64,000 bases of DNA from positions 90,288-154,287 of the forward strand of contig NZ_SMUV01000066.1 of assembly GCF_004358185.1 (NCBI RefSeq). The letters are read 5' to 3'. The position numbers and the translations under genes are program-made. The DNA comes from Antarcticimicrobium luteum (GTDB taxonomy: Bacteria > Pseudomonadota > Alphaproteobacteria > Rhodobacterales > Rhodobacteraceae). The notes under the pieces are model-generated. The model did no database searches. It was not told the origin of the DNA and saw only the letters and a program-made list of their open reading frames with translations. Below are positions 45,269 through 54,129 of the stretch, one piece after another; within the stretch, counting starts at the first letter, position 1; the number at the start of each line of letters is the position of its first letter.

Positions 45269-46105
45269 TCAGAGCAGCCCGGCCTCCAGCCATTCGTCGA
45301 GCATTTCGCGGCTGACCTCGAAGTGCATACTGTCCTCGCGCCCGAAGCCGGCGCCCCAGACCCAGCCCTCGGCGCGGAAGAAATCGGCCAGGATGGTCAG
45401 GCCCAGCTGGGTCTTGCCGTCGGCGAGATTGTCGAGGTGGCCGTCGATGTTCAGGTCCAGCGCCATGCCGTAGCTGTGGTTCGAGATCGAGGTCGACGAG
45501 CCGCGCACCAGACGGGTGCAGAGCGAGCCTGAGGTGTTGATCTTGGCATAGAGGTCGGGATCGGCGCGGCGGATCTTTTCGAACACGGTGCGCAGCGATT
45601 CGGCGGCCGGTTTCAGCATCTTGACCCGGATCGGGCCGACCTCTTCCAGCACCAGCTGATCGGCCAGCCGTTCATTGGTGATCGACTGGCAGTTGTCGCT
45701 CAGATCCTCGCGCGGGCGGCCCAGCTTTTCCACCAGATAGCTGCTGGTCAACACACTCATGCCGCTATTGACGTTGCGCCGGTCGGCGATGAAGACAAGC
45801 TGCGCATAGGCGTCGACGATGTCGTTGGGGCCCGATTGGCGAAATCCCTGATCCTCGGTCCCGGGCTGCGGCGCCATCGCCCCGCTGGTGCCGACGCGGG
45901 CCAGCTCGCGCTCCAGCCCGTCGAGGCGTGTGTTGAGGCTCTCGACCTGCTGGCGCAGCCTCTCGATCTCGATCCGGGCGCCGGAATCGATGCCGGCGCC
46001 GCCCTGATACTCGTCCTGCGCCAGCAGATGATCGAGCCCGACCCAGATCACCGGCACCAACAGGAGGGCGGTGGCAATGATGATGGCCGGAACGAAACGC
46101 AGCAT
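45269..46105 (-). CDS. Membrane-anchored M15 family (VanY-like) peptidase
   Basis: This 278-residue protein starts with one membrane helix (FVPAIIIATALLLVPVIWVGL), then a short coiled coil (RIEIERLRQQVESLNTRLDG), and ends with a D-Ala-D-Ala carboxypeptidase/endopeptidase domain with zinc motif SISNHSYGMALDL (His and Asp) and the late His in EDSMHFEV. M15 enzymes cut peptide stems of cell-wall murein. ATG 46105 is chosen because the longer frame to 46264 is non-hydrophobic and CAGGGGG lies upstream here. It is divergent from the ompA-like gene and convergent with the exported gene. Cleaving murein could help insert the secretion apparatus; this is inference. Confidence 0.85.
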   Translation of the reverse strand: MLRFVPAIIIATALLLVPVIWVGLDHLLAQDEYQGGAGIDSGARIEIERLRQQVESLNTRLDGLERELARVGTSGAMAPQPGTEDQGFRQSGPNDIVDAYAQLVFIADRRNVNSGMSVLTSSYLVEKLGRPREDLSDNCQSITNERLADQLVLEEVGPIRVKMLKPAAESLRTVFEKIRRADPDLYAKINTSGSLCTRLVRGSSTSISNHSYGMALDLNIDGHLDNLADGKTQLGLTILADFFRAEGWVWGAGFGREDSMHFEVSREMLDEWLEAGLL

Positions 46106-46286
46106 GAAACCCCCTGGATGCCCGACCCCATTTGAGCCCGGTTGACGGGGGCGCGTAAAGGGGGAAATGCCGCGCGTGGCGGGATTTGCGCACCTTGTAG
46201 GCGGCCCGCAAAACCGTTGCCCGAACCCCGGCGGTGGTATAGGTTTCCCGATATCTTCATTCATTTATTAAGGAGGAGGAGAGGAT

Positions 46287-46853
46287 ATGCTCCGACTCGC
46301 CTTGCTTGCCGTTTTCGCCATCCCTGCCGCCCTGGCCCTTGCCCCCGCACCGGCCGCTGCGCAAACCGAGATGACCGCCGAGGAAATCACCGAGGCCTTC
46401 AAGAAACAAAAGACCCGCGGGCTGGTGATCGTGCCCTCGGGACAGCAGTCCGAGAGCGCCGAGGCCACGACGGTCACCCCGGCGGCGGCCGATCCCGGCT
46501 ATTCCGCGGTGGACAAGGACGATCAGGTCAACATCCAGATCTCCTTTGACTTCGACAGCGCCGCGCTGCGCGAGGATCAGAAGCCGAAGCTGGCGACGCT
46601 GTGCCAGGTGATGCAATCGGTCGATGTGGCGCTGTTCCAGATTATCGGCCATACCGACAGCTCGGGCGGGGCCGGGTATAATCAGCGGCTGTCGCTGCTG
46701 CGCGCGCAGGAGGTCAAGCGCCACCTGGTCAGCGAATGCGGCATTCCCGAAACCCGGCTGGAAGCGGTCGGAATGGGCGAAAAGGCCCCCTATGACAGCA
46801 GCAATCCCCGCGCCGACGTGAACCGCCGTGTCGAATTCCAGGCCCTGGGCTGA
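46287..46853 (+). CDS. OmpA family protein
   Basis: This 188-residue protein has a signal peptide (MLRLALLAVFAIPAALALAPAPAAAQ) and a C-terminal OmpA-like peptidoglycan-binding domain (about residues 85-187): ISFDFDSAALREDQKPKL, IIGHTDSSGGAGYN and the C-terminal RADVNRRVEFQALG. Such domains hold the murein diaminopimelate. Genes of this type sit in the kinase arm of several T6SS clusters, and here it lies 27 bp before ppkA. AGGAGGAGAGGAT precedes the ATG. Periplasmic. Confidence 0.9.
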   Translation: MLRLALLAVFAIPAALALAPAPAAAQTEMTAEEITEAFKKQKTRGLVIVPSGQQSESAEATTVTPAAADPGYSAVDKDDQVNIQISFDFDSAALREDQKPKLATLCQVMQSVDVALFQIIGHTDSSGGAGYNQRLSLLRAQEVKRHLVSECGIPETRLEAVGMGEKAPYDSSNPRADVNRRVEFQALG

Positions 46854-46880
46854 GGCCGGCGGGCGGCCGGGGGTGGCCCG

Positions 46881-49052
46881 ATGACGGACTCGCGCCCCGG
46901 AGACATCTTTCAGCCCGGCGATCTGGTCAACAACACCTATCGGATCGAGGCGATCCTGGGGCGCGGCGGCACCTCGGACGTCTACAAGGCGCGCAGCGAG
47001 ATCTCGGGGCGGCTGGTCGCGCTGAAGATGCTGAAATCGGAATTCTCGGGCAACGAGGATTACCTGACCCTGCTGACCCGCGAGGAGGAGATCCGCGAGA
47101 TCCGCCATGACGCGGTGGTGCGCTATTCCGAGAATCACCGGACCGAGGACGGGCATGTCTATCTGCTGATGGATTATGTCGAGGGGCCGGGGCTGGACCG
47201 CAAGCTGAAACAGGGGCCGATGGCGGCCGAGGATCTGTTGACGGTCTGCCGCCGGGTCGCCGGGGGTCTGCAGGCAGCCCATGCGCGCGGCATCGTGCAC
47301 CGCGACCTCAGCCCGGACAACATCATCCTGCGCGGCGGCGATCCGGCTCAGGCGGTGATCATCGATTTCGGCATCGCCAAGGACACCAACCCGGGCGCGC
47401 AGACCATCGTCGGCAATGAATTCGCCGGCAAATACGCCTATGCCGCGCCGGAGCAGCTGAGCGGGCAGACCGATGCGCGCTCGGACGTCTATTCGCTGGG
47501 CGCGCTGCTGCTGGCGAATTTCCGCGGCGCCGCGCCGAAACTGGGCAACTCGCCGATGGAGGTGTTGCAGCGCAAGGGCGACCGGTTGGACACGACCGGC
47601 GTGCCGGAGCCGCTGAAGACGCTGATCGACCGGATGACCGAGCCGGACCCGGCGCGGCGGATGCAGAGCGCGGCGGATGTGCTGGCCTTTCTCGACGCGC
47701 CGGAAGAGGGGGGCGCGGCAGAGGCGGCGGACGACGAGGCGGACGAGGCGACGGTGATCGCCCCAGCCCTGCGCAAGCCGGCCGCGCCGAAGCCCGAGGG
47801 TGTGCCGGAGCCCAGCGCGGCGCCCGTGCCGGAACCGGAACCGCGCAAATCGCGCGGCGGGCTGATCGCGGCGGCGCTGGCGCTGATTCTGGTCGGCGGC
47901 GGTGCCGTCGGGTATGTCGCCGGGGTATTCGACGGGTTGCTTGGCCCCGCCTATCCGCTGGCCGATCCCTATACGCTGGTGGCGCAGAAGGCCGATGGCG
48001 CGGTGCAGATGGTGGGCAACGCCCCCTCGCCCGCGGTGCGTGACGAATTGGCCAGTCTGGCCGGCGACGGCGCCGATCTGACGCTGGCCAGCGGCGCCAT
48101 CGCCGAGAGCTGGGGCGCCGATGTGCTGGCCACGCTTCAGCCGCTGTCGGAGCTGGAGGACTGGCGGCTGTCGGTCAGCGGCAATCGCGGCCGGCTCAGC
48201 GGCACCACCACCGACCGCGCGGTGCAGGAGCGTCTGGCGGCGCAGTTCGCCGGCAAGCTGCCCGGCGCGCTGGAGGGGCCGGTCGAGATCGCCTATCGCG
48301 AGCTGTTTCTGGCCGCCGACGCGCTGCGCCCGATCCTGGAGGCGCAGGCCGATTGCGGCACGCTGGAGCTGAGCGATCCGCCGGCCACCGGATACGGGCC
48401 GGAGGCGGCGGTGACGGTGACCGGGCGGGTGGCCGGAACGGCGACCCGGGTGGCCCTGTTCGACGCGCTCAGGGCCCGGGCCGGGGAGCGCAAGCTGGTG
48501 CTGGATGTCGAGGTGCTGAACCCCACGCTCTGCCTGATCGAAAGCCACCTGCCGCGCGCACCGGAGAGCGGCATCGACGTGGCCTATCATGTCGGCGAGA
48601 CCGGCGCGCCGAACCCCTCGGGGCGGTTCTTTGTCGGCGAGAATCCGGTGATCGACGTGACCCTGCCGGCGGATGTGGCGGACGGGTTTCTGACGGTGTC
48701 GATTCTGGACGTGTCGGGCAGCGTGTTCCACCTGCTGCCCAACATCAACCGGCAGGATAACGCGGTAGAGGCATTGCGCGACGGCGCGACGGGGCCGGTC
48801 GCGGTGCGGGTGGCGTTCAGCCTGGCGGAGGCGGCCGAGGGCGGCGGGCTGGCCTTCAGGGTGGATGACAGCACGCTGGGCAAGAGCAAGGTGGTCGTGA
48901 TCCATTCCAGCGCGCCGCTGTTCGACGGGATGCGGCCGACCTCGGAATCGGCGCTGGGATATGCCGAGGCCCTGCAGGCCCATGCCCAGGGCAATGACAG
49001 CGCCATCCTGTCGCTGGACAGTCGGCTTCTGGTGACGGCGGCAAAGCCGTGA
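46881..49052 (+). CDS. ppkA: Hanks-type Ser/Thr kinase of the T6SS (PpkA)
   Basis: This 723-residue protein has an N-terminal kinase domain (residues about 20-280) with glycine loop ILGRGGTSDVY, Lys49 in VALKML, Asp142 in HRDLSPDN and Asp162 of the DFG motif (IDFGIAKD). An alanine- and proline-rich linker follows, then a single membrane helix (about 328-350) and a long periplasmic sensor part with a BON-like and a DUF4384-like segment (FFVGENPVIDVTLPADVADG). In characterised T6SS, PpkA phosphorylates Thr on the FHA protein or TssL and switches secretion on; PppA reverses this. Both partners are encoded nearby. Convergent with pppA. Confidence 0.92.
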   Translation: MTDSRPGDIFQPGDLVNNTYRIEAILGRGGTSDVYKARSEISGRLVALKMLKSEFSGNEDYLTLLTREEEIREIRHDAVVRYSENHRTEDGHVYLLMDYVEGPGLDRKLKQGPMAAEDLLTVCRRVAGGLQAAHARGIVHRDLSPDNIILRGGDPAQAVIIDFGIAKDTNPGAQTIVGNEFAGKYAYAAPEQLSGQTDARSDVYSLGALLLANFRGAAPKLGNSPMEVLQRKGDRLDTTGVPEPLKTLIDRMTEPDPARRMQSAADVLAFLDAPEEGGAAEAADDEADEATVIAPALRKPAAPKPEGVPEPSAAPVPEPEPRKSRGGLIAAALALILVGGGAVGYVAGVFDGLLGPAYPLADPYTLVAQKADGAVQMVGNAPSPAVRDELASLAGDGADLTLASGAIAESWGADVLATLQPLSELEDWRLSVSGNRGRLSGTTTDRAVQERLAAQFAGKLPGALEGPVEIAYRELFLAADALRPILEAQADCGTLELSDPPATGYGPEAAVTVTGRVAGTATRVALFDALRARAGERKLVLDVEVLNPTLCLIESHLPRAPESGIDVAYHVGETGAPNPSGRFFVGENPVIDVTLPADVADGFLTVSILDVSGSVFHLLPNINRQDNAVEALRDGATGPVAVRVAFSLAEAAEGGGLAFRVDDSTLGKSKVVVIHSSAPLFDGMRPTSESALGYAEALQAHAQGNDSAILSLDSRLLVTAAKP

Positions 49053-49154
49053 TCCGGGGGATGGCGGCGGGGGCGCAATGTTCCGCGCCGCGCCCATTGT
49101 GACACTCAGCGCACTGCCGGAACCGGTTGGCCCTGCCTGTTATCGGACGCCTGT

Positions 49155-49877
49155 CTAGAGCACGTCCACCACGATGACCGAGATATTGTCGGCGCCGCCG
49201 CCGGCCAGCGCCACCTGCAGCAACTCCTCGCCCACGGTCTCCAGCGGCGCGCGGGCGAGCAGGCGTTGCAGCAGGCCCTGGGTGGCATATTTGGTCAGCC
49301 CGTCGGAGCAGATCAGGAAACGGTCGCCGGCGGCGACCTGGCCGCGGATCTTGTCCAGCTCCAGCACCTCGCCGACACCCACGGCGCGGGTGATTGCGTT
49401 TGACTGGGGATGCTGTTCGGCCTCGTCCCAGGTCATCTGGCCCGACAGAACCAGTTCGGCCACCGCCGAATGATCGGTGGTCAGCATCTCGATCAGCCCG
49501 GCCCGCAGCCGGTAGATGCGGCTGTCCCCGGCCCAGAGGCCGACGAAATGGCCGTTGGCCATCATCAGCGCGGCGACGGTGGCGCCGATCACGCCGCGGC
49601 CGCGCGCCTCGGCCTCGGCGCGGATGGCGCGGTGGGCGCCCTGAATCGCGTCGCGCAGGGCGTGCATCCGCGCGGTGGGGTCGAGCCCGGCGGGAATCGT
49701 GGCGACGGCGTCGGTGACCAGCCGGCTGGCCAGATCGCCGGCCTCGTGCCCGCCCATGCCGTCGGAGACGACCCAGATGTGGTGATCGGGCAGGGCAAGG
49801 ACCGCATCCTCGTTCACCTTGCGCTTCAGCCCCACATGGGTCTGTACGGAATAGCGGTAGGGGTGCAGATCGGTCAT
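49155..49877 (-). CDS. pppA: T6SS PP2C-type protein phosphatase (PppA)
   Basis: This 240-residue phosphatase has all PP2C marks: NEDAVLALP near the start, VSDGMGGHEAGDLAS with the metal Asp, LWAGDSRIYRLRAG, ICSDGLTKYAT and the terminal GGGADNISVIVVDVL. It removes phosphate from the targets of PpkA and so turns the T6SS off. ATG 49877 overlaps the tagF stop by 4 bases (ATGA), so translation is coupled. The longer frame up to 50411 is a shadow of tagF. Last gene of the minus-strand operon. Cytoplasmic. Confidence 0.94.
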   Translation of the reverse strand: MTDLHPYRYSVQTHVGLKRKVNEDAVLALPDHHIWVVSDGMGGHEAGDLASRLVTDAVATIPAGLDPTARMHALRDAIQGAHRAIRAEAEARGRGVIGATVAALMMANGHFVGLWAGDSRIYRLRAGLIEMLTTDHSAVAELVLSGQMTWDEAEQHPQSNAITRAVGVGEVLELDKIRGQVAAGDRFLICSDGLTKYATQGLLQRLLARAPLETVGEELLQVALAGGGADNISVIVVDVL

Positions 49878-50551
49878 ATCGGGCGGGCCTCGTTCCAGAC
49901 CGGCGCGTTGAGATCGAACAGGCCGCGGGCGCTGTTCTCGTCCGGCAGCCCCTCGCAGACCAGAAGGCGGGGCGCGCCGGCGACCTCGGCGCTCCAGACG
50001 CTGGGGGTGGAGTAACGGCCAGCCAGCAGACCGGCGGCCAGATCGCCCGGCAGGGCGCCGGCGGCGGACTGGGTCAGCACCAGACAACGGCCGGCCTGGC
50101 GCAGCGGGGCGGTGGCGCGCATCTGCGGCGCCTCGAGCACGGCGAGATCGGCCTCGAACCGCTCGCGCGTCATGGCGTCGCCGAGGGCGGAGAGCGCCAC
50201 CTCTTCCAGCCGGGCGAACAGCGCCGCCTCGCGGAAATGGTCGAGCGGAGCCGGTCCCGGCGTGTCGAGCGCCGCCATCAGGGTCAGCGGAAAGCGCCGC
50301 CCGACCCGATCGACCGAGGGCATCAGCACGCCCAGCGCCTTGTGCCGCCCGGCCAGCCCCGGCGCCAAGGCAAAGCGCCAGATCGGGGCCGACATATAGT
50401 GCCCGTCCCAAGCCGGACCCAGCGCCGATTGCGCCGCCAGCATGGCGCCCTGCACCCAGGGATCCCAGGCCGAGACAAAGCCGGGCGGCGCCGAGATGCG
50501 AAAGAAATCGCCGACTGCGGGCATCTTGCCGAAGGCGCCGAACCCCGCCAT
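49874..50551 (-). CDS. tagF: T6SS-associated protein TagF (ImpM)
   Basis: This 225-residue protein is the TagF/DUF2094 family: GFGAFGKMPAVGDFFRISAP at the start, WDPWVQGAMLAAQSALG, APIWRFALAPGLAGRHKALG and SVDRVGRRFPLTLMAA. In Pseudomonas and Agrobacterium TagF blocks T6SS assembly after translation; the kinase circuit relieves or modulates the block. The start ATG shares one base with the tssM stop (TGATG). The gene overlaps pppA by 4 bases. Length is typical of the stand-alone form (in some species it is fused to PppA). Confidence 0.93.
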   Translation of the reverse strand: MAGFGAFGKMPAVGDFFRISAPPGFVSAWDPWVQGAMLAAQSALGPAWDGHYMSAPIWRFALAPGLAGRHKALGVLMPSVDRVGRRFPLTLMAALDTPGPAPLDHFREAALFARLEEVALSALGDAMTRERFEADLAVLEAPQMRATAPLRQAGRCLVLTQSAAGALPGDLAAGLLAGRYSTPSVWSAEVAGAPRLLVCEGLPDENSARGLFDLNAPVWNEARPI

Positions 50552-53500
50552 CAGAGCGACTCGGGGCAGCTGAACTTGGTCAGCGCCGGCAGCGCGAAGG
50601 GGTTGATCACCGACCCCACCTGCAGATCGAAGATCGCCAGCCGCCCGCCGACGATGAAGTTCACCCGCTTGCGGTCGGCGACATTGAGCGAGCGGATCTC
50701 GGCCGCGTCCAGCAGCCGGAACCAGGCCCAGGGCCCGTCCCGCGACAGCACGCTTTCGGTGTTGCGCTTCTGCGGCTCGAAACTGACCCGCGCGAGGCCC
50801 ACCGAGCCGGGCCAGGTCACCGCCACCGGGGTGGGCAGACCGCCGCGATGCTTGAAGCCGATCTGCTGGCCATGCACCTCGAGCAGCACCCCGCGCGCCT
50901 TGTCGTCGAGCCCGTAGGGGGTGATCTGGAACTGGATCTGCGGCTGCGGCCCGCCGGCAAAGAACGCCTCGCGGATCTGGAAGGCGTACTGGAACTGTTG
51001 CAGCACCGCGTCGGAGATGCCCAGATCGACATCGTTCACCCGTTTCCATGTCCAGGGGCGCGAGCGGGTATCGACGTATTTCACCAGATTTTCGTTGAAG
51101 AAATTGTCGATCAGCCCGCCGGGCGCGAACAGCTTGGCGAAATCCTGCACCCCGACATCGGCGCCCGCGCGGGCGTTGAACGGGTAACGGTTCGCCAGCG
51201 CCTGCTTGCAGAACGGCAGCACGCTGGCCTGCCAGCGCGCGTTCATCGAGGCGCGGGTGCCGTCGGCGGCGATCCCGGACGAGCCGTTGACGATCTGGGT
51301 GGCCCAGCGCGGCACCGGCCCCTCGACCCGGCTGGCCGCCTGCTGGAATCGCAAGATCGCCTCGCCGCCGCCCTGGGCGCCGGCGGTGACGCCGCTGAAC
51401 GACATCTTGTTCAGCTCCTGATAGACCTGCGTCAGCACATCCATCAGCTGATCGAGCTGCGAGGGCTGCCCCTCGGGCCGCTCGACCAGGCGGTGCAGCC
51501 AGTCGAACCGGTCCTGGACATAGGTGCCGGGCGGTTTCGGCGGGGTGCCGTCGCCGCCGGTGGTCGAGTTGAGCAGCGCCTCCATCAGGATCTGGCCCTG
51601 GATCGAGAGGTTCGAGCGCGCCTCGAGCGAGGCCACGGCGCCGGCGCCCTCGCTGAGCGATTCTGTGTTTATCGCCGAGCGGTCCTCGGTCAGGCTGGTT
51701 TCCTTGCTGGCCTCGGTCAGGATGTTGACCAGCGGCGAGGTCGGCCCGGAGAGCACGTTCGTCACCTCGATCGCGTGGCTGAGCGATTCCATCGGGATGA
51801 TGTCGATATCGGCCAGCAGCTGATCGTACTGGGTGATGAAATCGTTGTAATAGAGGTCGAGAACGTCGCGGCTGAGCGCCAGCAGCGCCGCCTCGCTCTG
51901 GGCCGCCTCGCCGCGCGGTCCGAGCACCCAGCTTTCGTTCTGGACCCGTTCGGCGACGCTGACCGCCTCGGGCAAAAAGACGGTGTTGAACCCGGCATAG
52001 GTGAAGATGCCCGGGATGCCGTCGTTGAGCGGCTTGCCCGAGGAGCGCACCAGCACGCGGGCCACCGCCGGGCCGCCGACGTCGGTGATGCGCCATTTCG
52101 GCAGCGCGGTGGCCTTTGGGCTGTTGAGGATGCCGTTATAGACCCGCTGGGCCAGCGGCATCTCGGTCAGCAGGCCCTGCACCCGTTCGACCAGCGGACC
52201 GTTGAGCGCGATCTCTTCCATCGGCTGCGACAGCAGCGCGTCGAGATGCGCGGCGAGATCTTCGCGCAGCTCTTTCCGCTGGACGCCGGGATAGGCGATC
52301 TCCCAGTCGATGGTCATCCATTCGCGGACCAGATCGGCGTTCATCGGCCCCTGAAGGCCCAGCATCAGGTAGATCTTGAGCGCCTCATAGAGAATGTCGG
52401 GGTTGTTCATGTTGCCGGTGATCTGCTCTTCGAGCCGCAGCAGCAGACGCGGCAGGAAGCGTCGGTTGAGCCCGGCGCGGTAGGTTTGCGCCGCCTGGGT
52501 GCCGATCACCTCGCCCTGATAGAGCCCGTAGCGCAGCGCGCGCGGCGGTTCGGGATCGGACAGCACCGGGTTGCCCGGCATGTCGCGCAGCTGGTTCAGC
52601 GCGATCACCACGGGGGGCAGGTCGGTATCGCCCACCGGGCTGGGCGGCAATGTCTCGGCCGCCTGCTGATAGGCGCCTGCCTGTTCGCCGGCCTGCGCGA
52701 TCAGCTCGGTATTGCCGAAGTAGGAGCGCGCCCAGAGCGCGCCGGTCGCCAACGCGATCAGAACCGTGGCGGCGATGGCCGCGCGCCGGGTCCAGCGATA
52801 GCGGCGTTCGACCCTGTCGTCGGAAGAGACCAGCCCCGCCTCGGGGAAGATCACCCCCTCGAACAGCCGGGTCAGGAAGAACGACCGCCCGGTGCCGCTG
52901 CCGCTGCCGATGGCCTGACGGCCGATGCCGAAGGTCTGGGCCATGCCCAGCATCAGCCGGTCGATCGGGGTGCCCTCCTGCGTGCCGGAGGTGAAATAGA
53001 TGCCCCGCAGCATGTGGCGCTTTTCGAACCGGTTGTCCTGAAACACCTCGTTCAGAAACTCGCGCGCGACGCGGCGCATCGAGGCGACCTGCGCCGGAAA
53101 ACCGGCGACCAGCGCGCGGCGCTGGTGGTCGGTCTCGGTTTGCAGCCGCTCCAGAAGCTGGCCGTTGAGCCGGCCCAGCAGCGCGCCGAATTCCTCGTCG
53201 AACCCGGCGATGGGCGAAGCCTCGGCCTTGGGTTTGGCCAGCGGCAGGGTAAAGCCCCAGACCTGTTCGCGGTCCTCCTTGCCGAGATTGTCGAAATACT
53301 CGGTGAACCCGGCGATCAGGTCGGCCTTGGTGAACAGCACATAGACCGGGAAGCGCACGCCAAGCCGCTCGCGCAGTTCGTTCAGGCGCAGGCGCACGGC
53401 GCGGGCGTGGTTCTTTTGCGTCAGCTCGTCCTGCAACGACAGATCGCTGAGGCTGATGGCGATCATGGCGCCGTTGACCGGCTGGCGCTTGCGGTATTTC

Positions 53501-54129
53501 TTGAGCAGCCCGAGAAAGCCGAGCCAGGCGGCATTGTCGGCCTCGGCATCGCTTTCCTGGGTGGTATAGCGCCCGGCGGTGTCGATCAGAACCGCCTGAT
53601 TGGTGAACCACCAGTCGCAGTTGCGGGTGCCGCCGACGCCGCCGATGGCCGATTTGCCGAGCTTTTCGGCCAGCGGGAACTGAAGCCCGGAATTGACGAT
53701 CGCGGTGGTCTTGCCGGCGCCGGGGGGGCCGATCATCACGTACCAGGGCAATTCGTTCAAATGCCGGCGGCCGTTCCTAGATTTGCGCAGCTCGGCCAGC
53801 GCGGTCCTGAACTTGCCGCGCAGCTCGCCCAGCTCCTCGGAGGTGACATCGGGATCGTCCGAGGTGTCGACGGTCTCGGCCATCTCCTCGGTCATCTCCT
53901 TGTCCTTGCGGCCGCGGCGCCAGAAGATCAGGCCGATCAGCAGCAGGAAGAACAGCCACAGGCAGGCGATGGTGACCAGCCGGGCCAGCATGGTGCCGAA
54001 GGGATGCCAGCCCTCGGTGCCGATCAGCGGCGCGAAATACCAGATGCAGGCCGAGAGCACCAAGGCGGTGAGGATCAGCACCGTATAGATCGAGCGGAAC
54101 AGCGGAAGGATATAGCGGCGAAGGATCAT
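50551..54129 (-). CDS. tssM: T6SS membrane subunit TssM (IcmF)
   Basis: This 1192-residue inner-membrane protein forms the T6SS membrane complex with TssL and TssJ. It has two N-terminal membrane helices (about residues 12-32 and 50-70), a cytoplasmic NTPase-like domain with Walker A GPPGAGKT (134-141), a third helix (about residue 450: AIAATVLIALATGALWA) and a large periplasmic part. YVLFTKADLIAGFTEYFDNLG is a family mark. It overlaps tssL by 4 bases at its start and shares one base with tagF at its end. A lipoprotein TssJ is not in the window. Confidence 0.95.
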   Translation of the reverse strand: MILRRYILPLFRSIYTVLILTALVLSACIWYFAPLIGTEGWHPFGTMLARLVTIACLWLFFLLLIGLIFWRRGRKDKEMTEEMAETVDTSDDPDVTSEELGELRGKFRTALAELRKSRNGRRHLNELPWYVMIGPPGAGKTTAIVNSGLQFPLAEKLGKSAIGGVGGTRNCDWWFTNQAVLIDTAGRYTTQESDAEADNAAWLGFLGLLKKYRKRQPVNGAMIAISLSDLSLQDELTQKNHARAVRLRLNELRERLGVRFPVYVLFTKADLIAGFTEYFDNLGKEDREQVWGFTLPLAKPKAEASPIAGFDEEFGALLGRLNGQLLERLQTETDHQRRALVAGFPAQVASMRRVAREFLNEVFQDNRFEKRHMLRGIYFTSGTQEGTPIDRLMLGMAQTFGIGRQAIGSGSGTGRSFFLTRLFEGVIFPEAGLVSSDDRVERRYRWTRRAAIAATVLIALATGALWARSYFGNTELIAQAGEQAGAYQQAAETLPPSPVGDTDLPPVVIALNQLRDMPGNPVLSDPEPPRALRYGLYQGEVIGTQAAQTYRAGLNRRFLPRLLLRLEEQITGNMNNPDILYEALKIYLMLGLQGPMNADLVREWMTIDWEIAYPGVQRKELREDLAAHLDALLSQPMEEIALNGPLVERVQGLLTEMPLAQRVYNGILNSPKATALPKWRITDVGGPAVARVLVRSSGKPLNDGIPGIFTYAGFNTVFLPEAVSVAERVQNESWVLGPRGEAAQSEAALLALSRDVLDLYYNDFITQYDQLLADIDIIPMESLSHAIEVTNVLSGPTSPLVNILTEASKETSLTEDRSAINTESLSEGAGAVASLEARSNLSIQGQILMEALLNSTTGGDGTPPKPPGTYVQDRFDWLHRLVERPEGQPSQLDQLMDVLTQVYQELNKMSFSGVTAGAQGGGEAILRFQQAASRVEGPVPRWATQIVNGSSGIAADGTRASMNARWQASVLPFCKQALANRYPFNARAGADVGVQDFAKLFAPGGLIDNFFNENLVKYVDTRSRPWTWKRVNDVDLGISDAVLQQFQYAFQIREAFFAGGPQPQIQFQITPYGLDDKARGVLLEVHGQQIGFKHRGGLPTPVAVTWPGSVGLARVSFEPQKRNTESVLSRDGPWAWFRLLDAAEIRSLNVADRKRVNFIVGGRLAIFDLQVGSVINPFALPALTKFSCPESL

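Noticed and set aside
46257..49097. About 950-codon minus-strand frame opposite ppkA
   Set aside because: Mirror of a well-defined kinase gene; low-complexity Gln/Arg/His composition.
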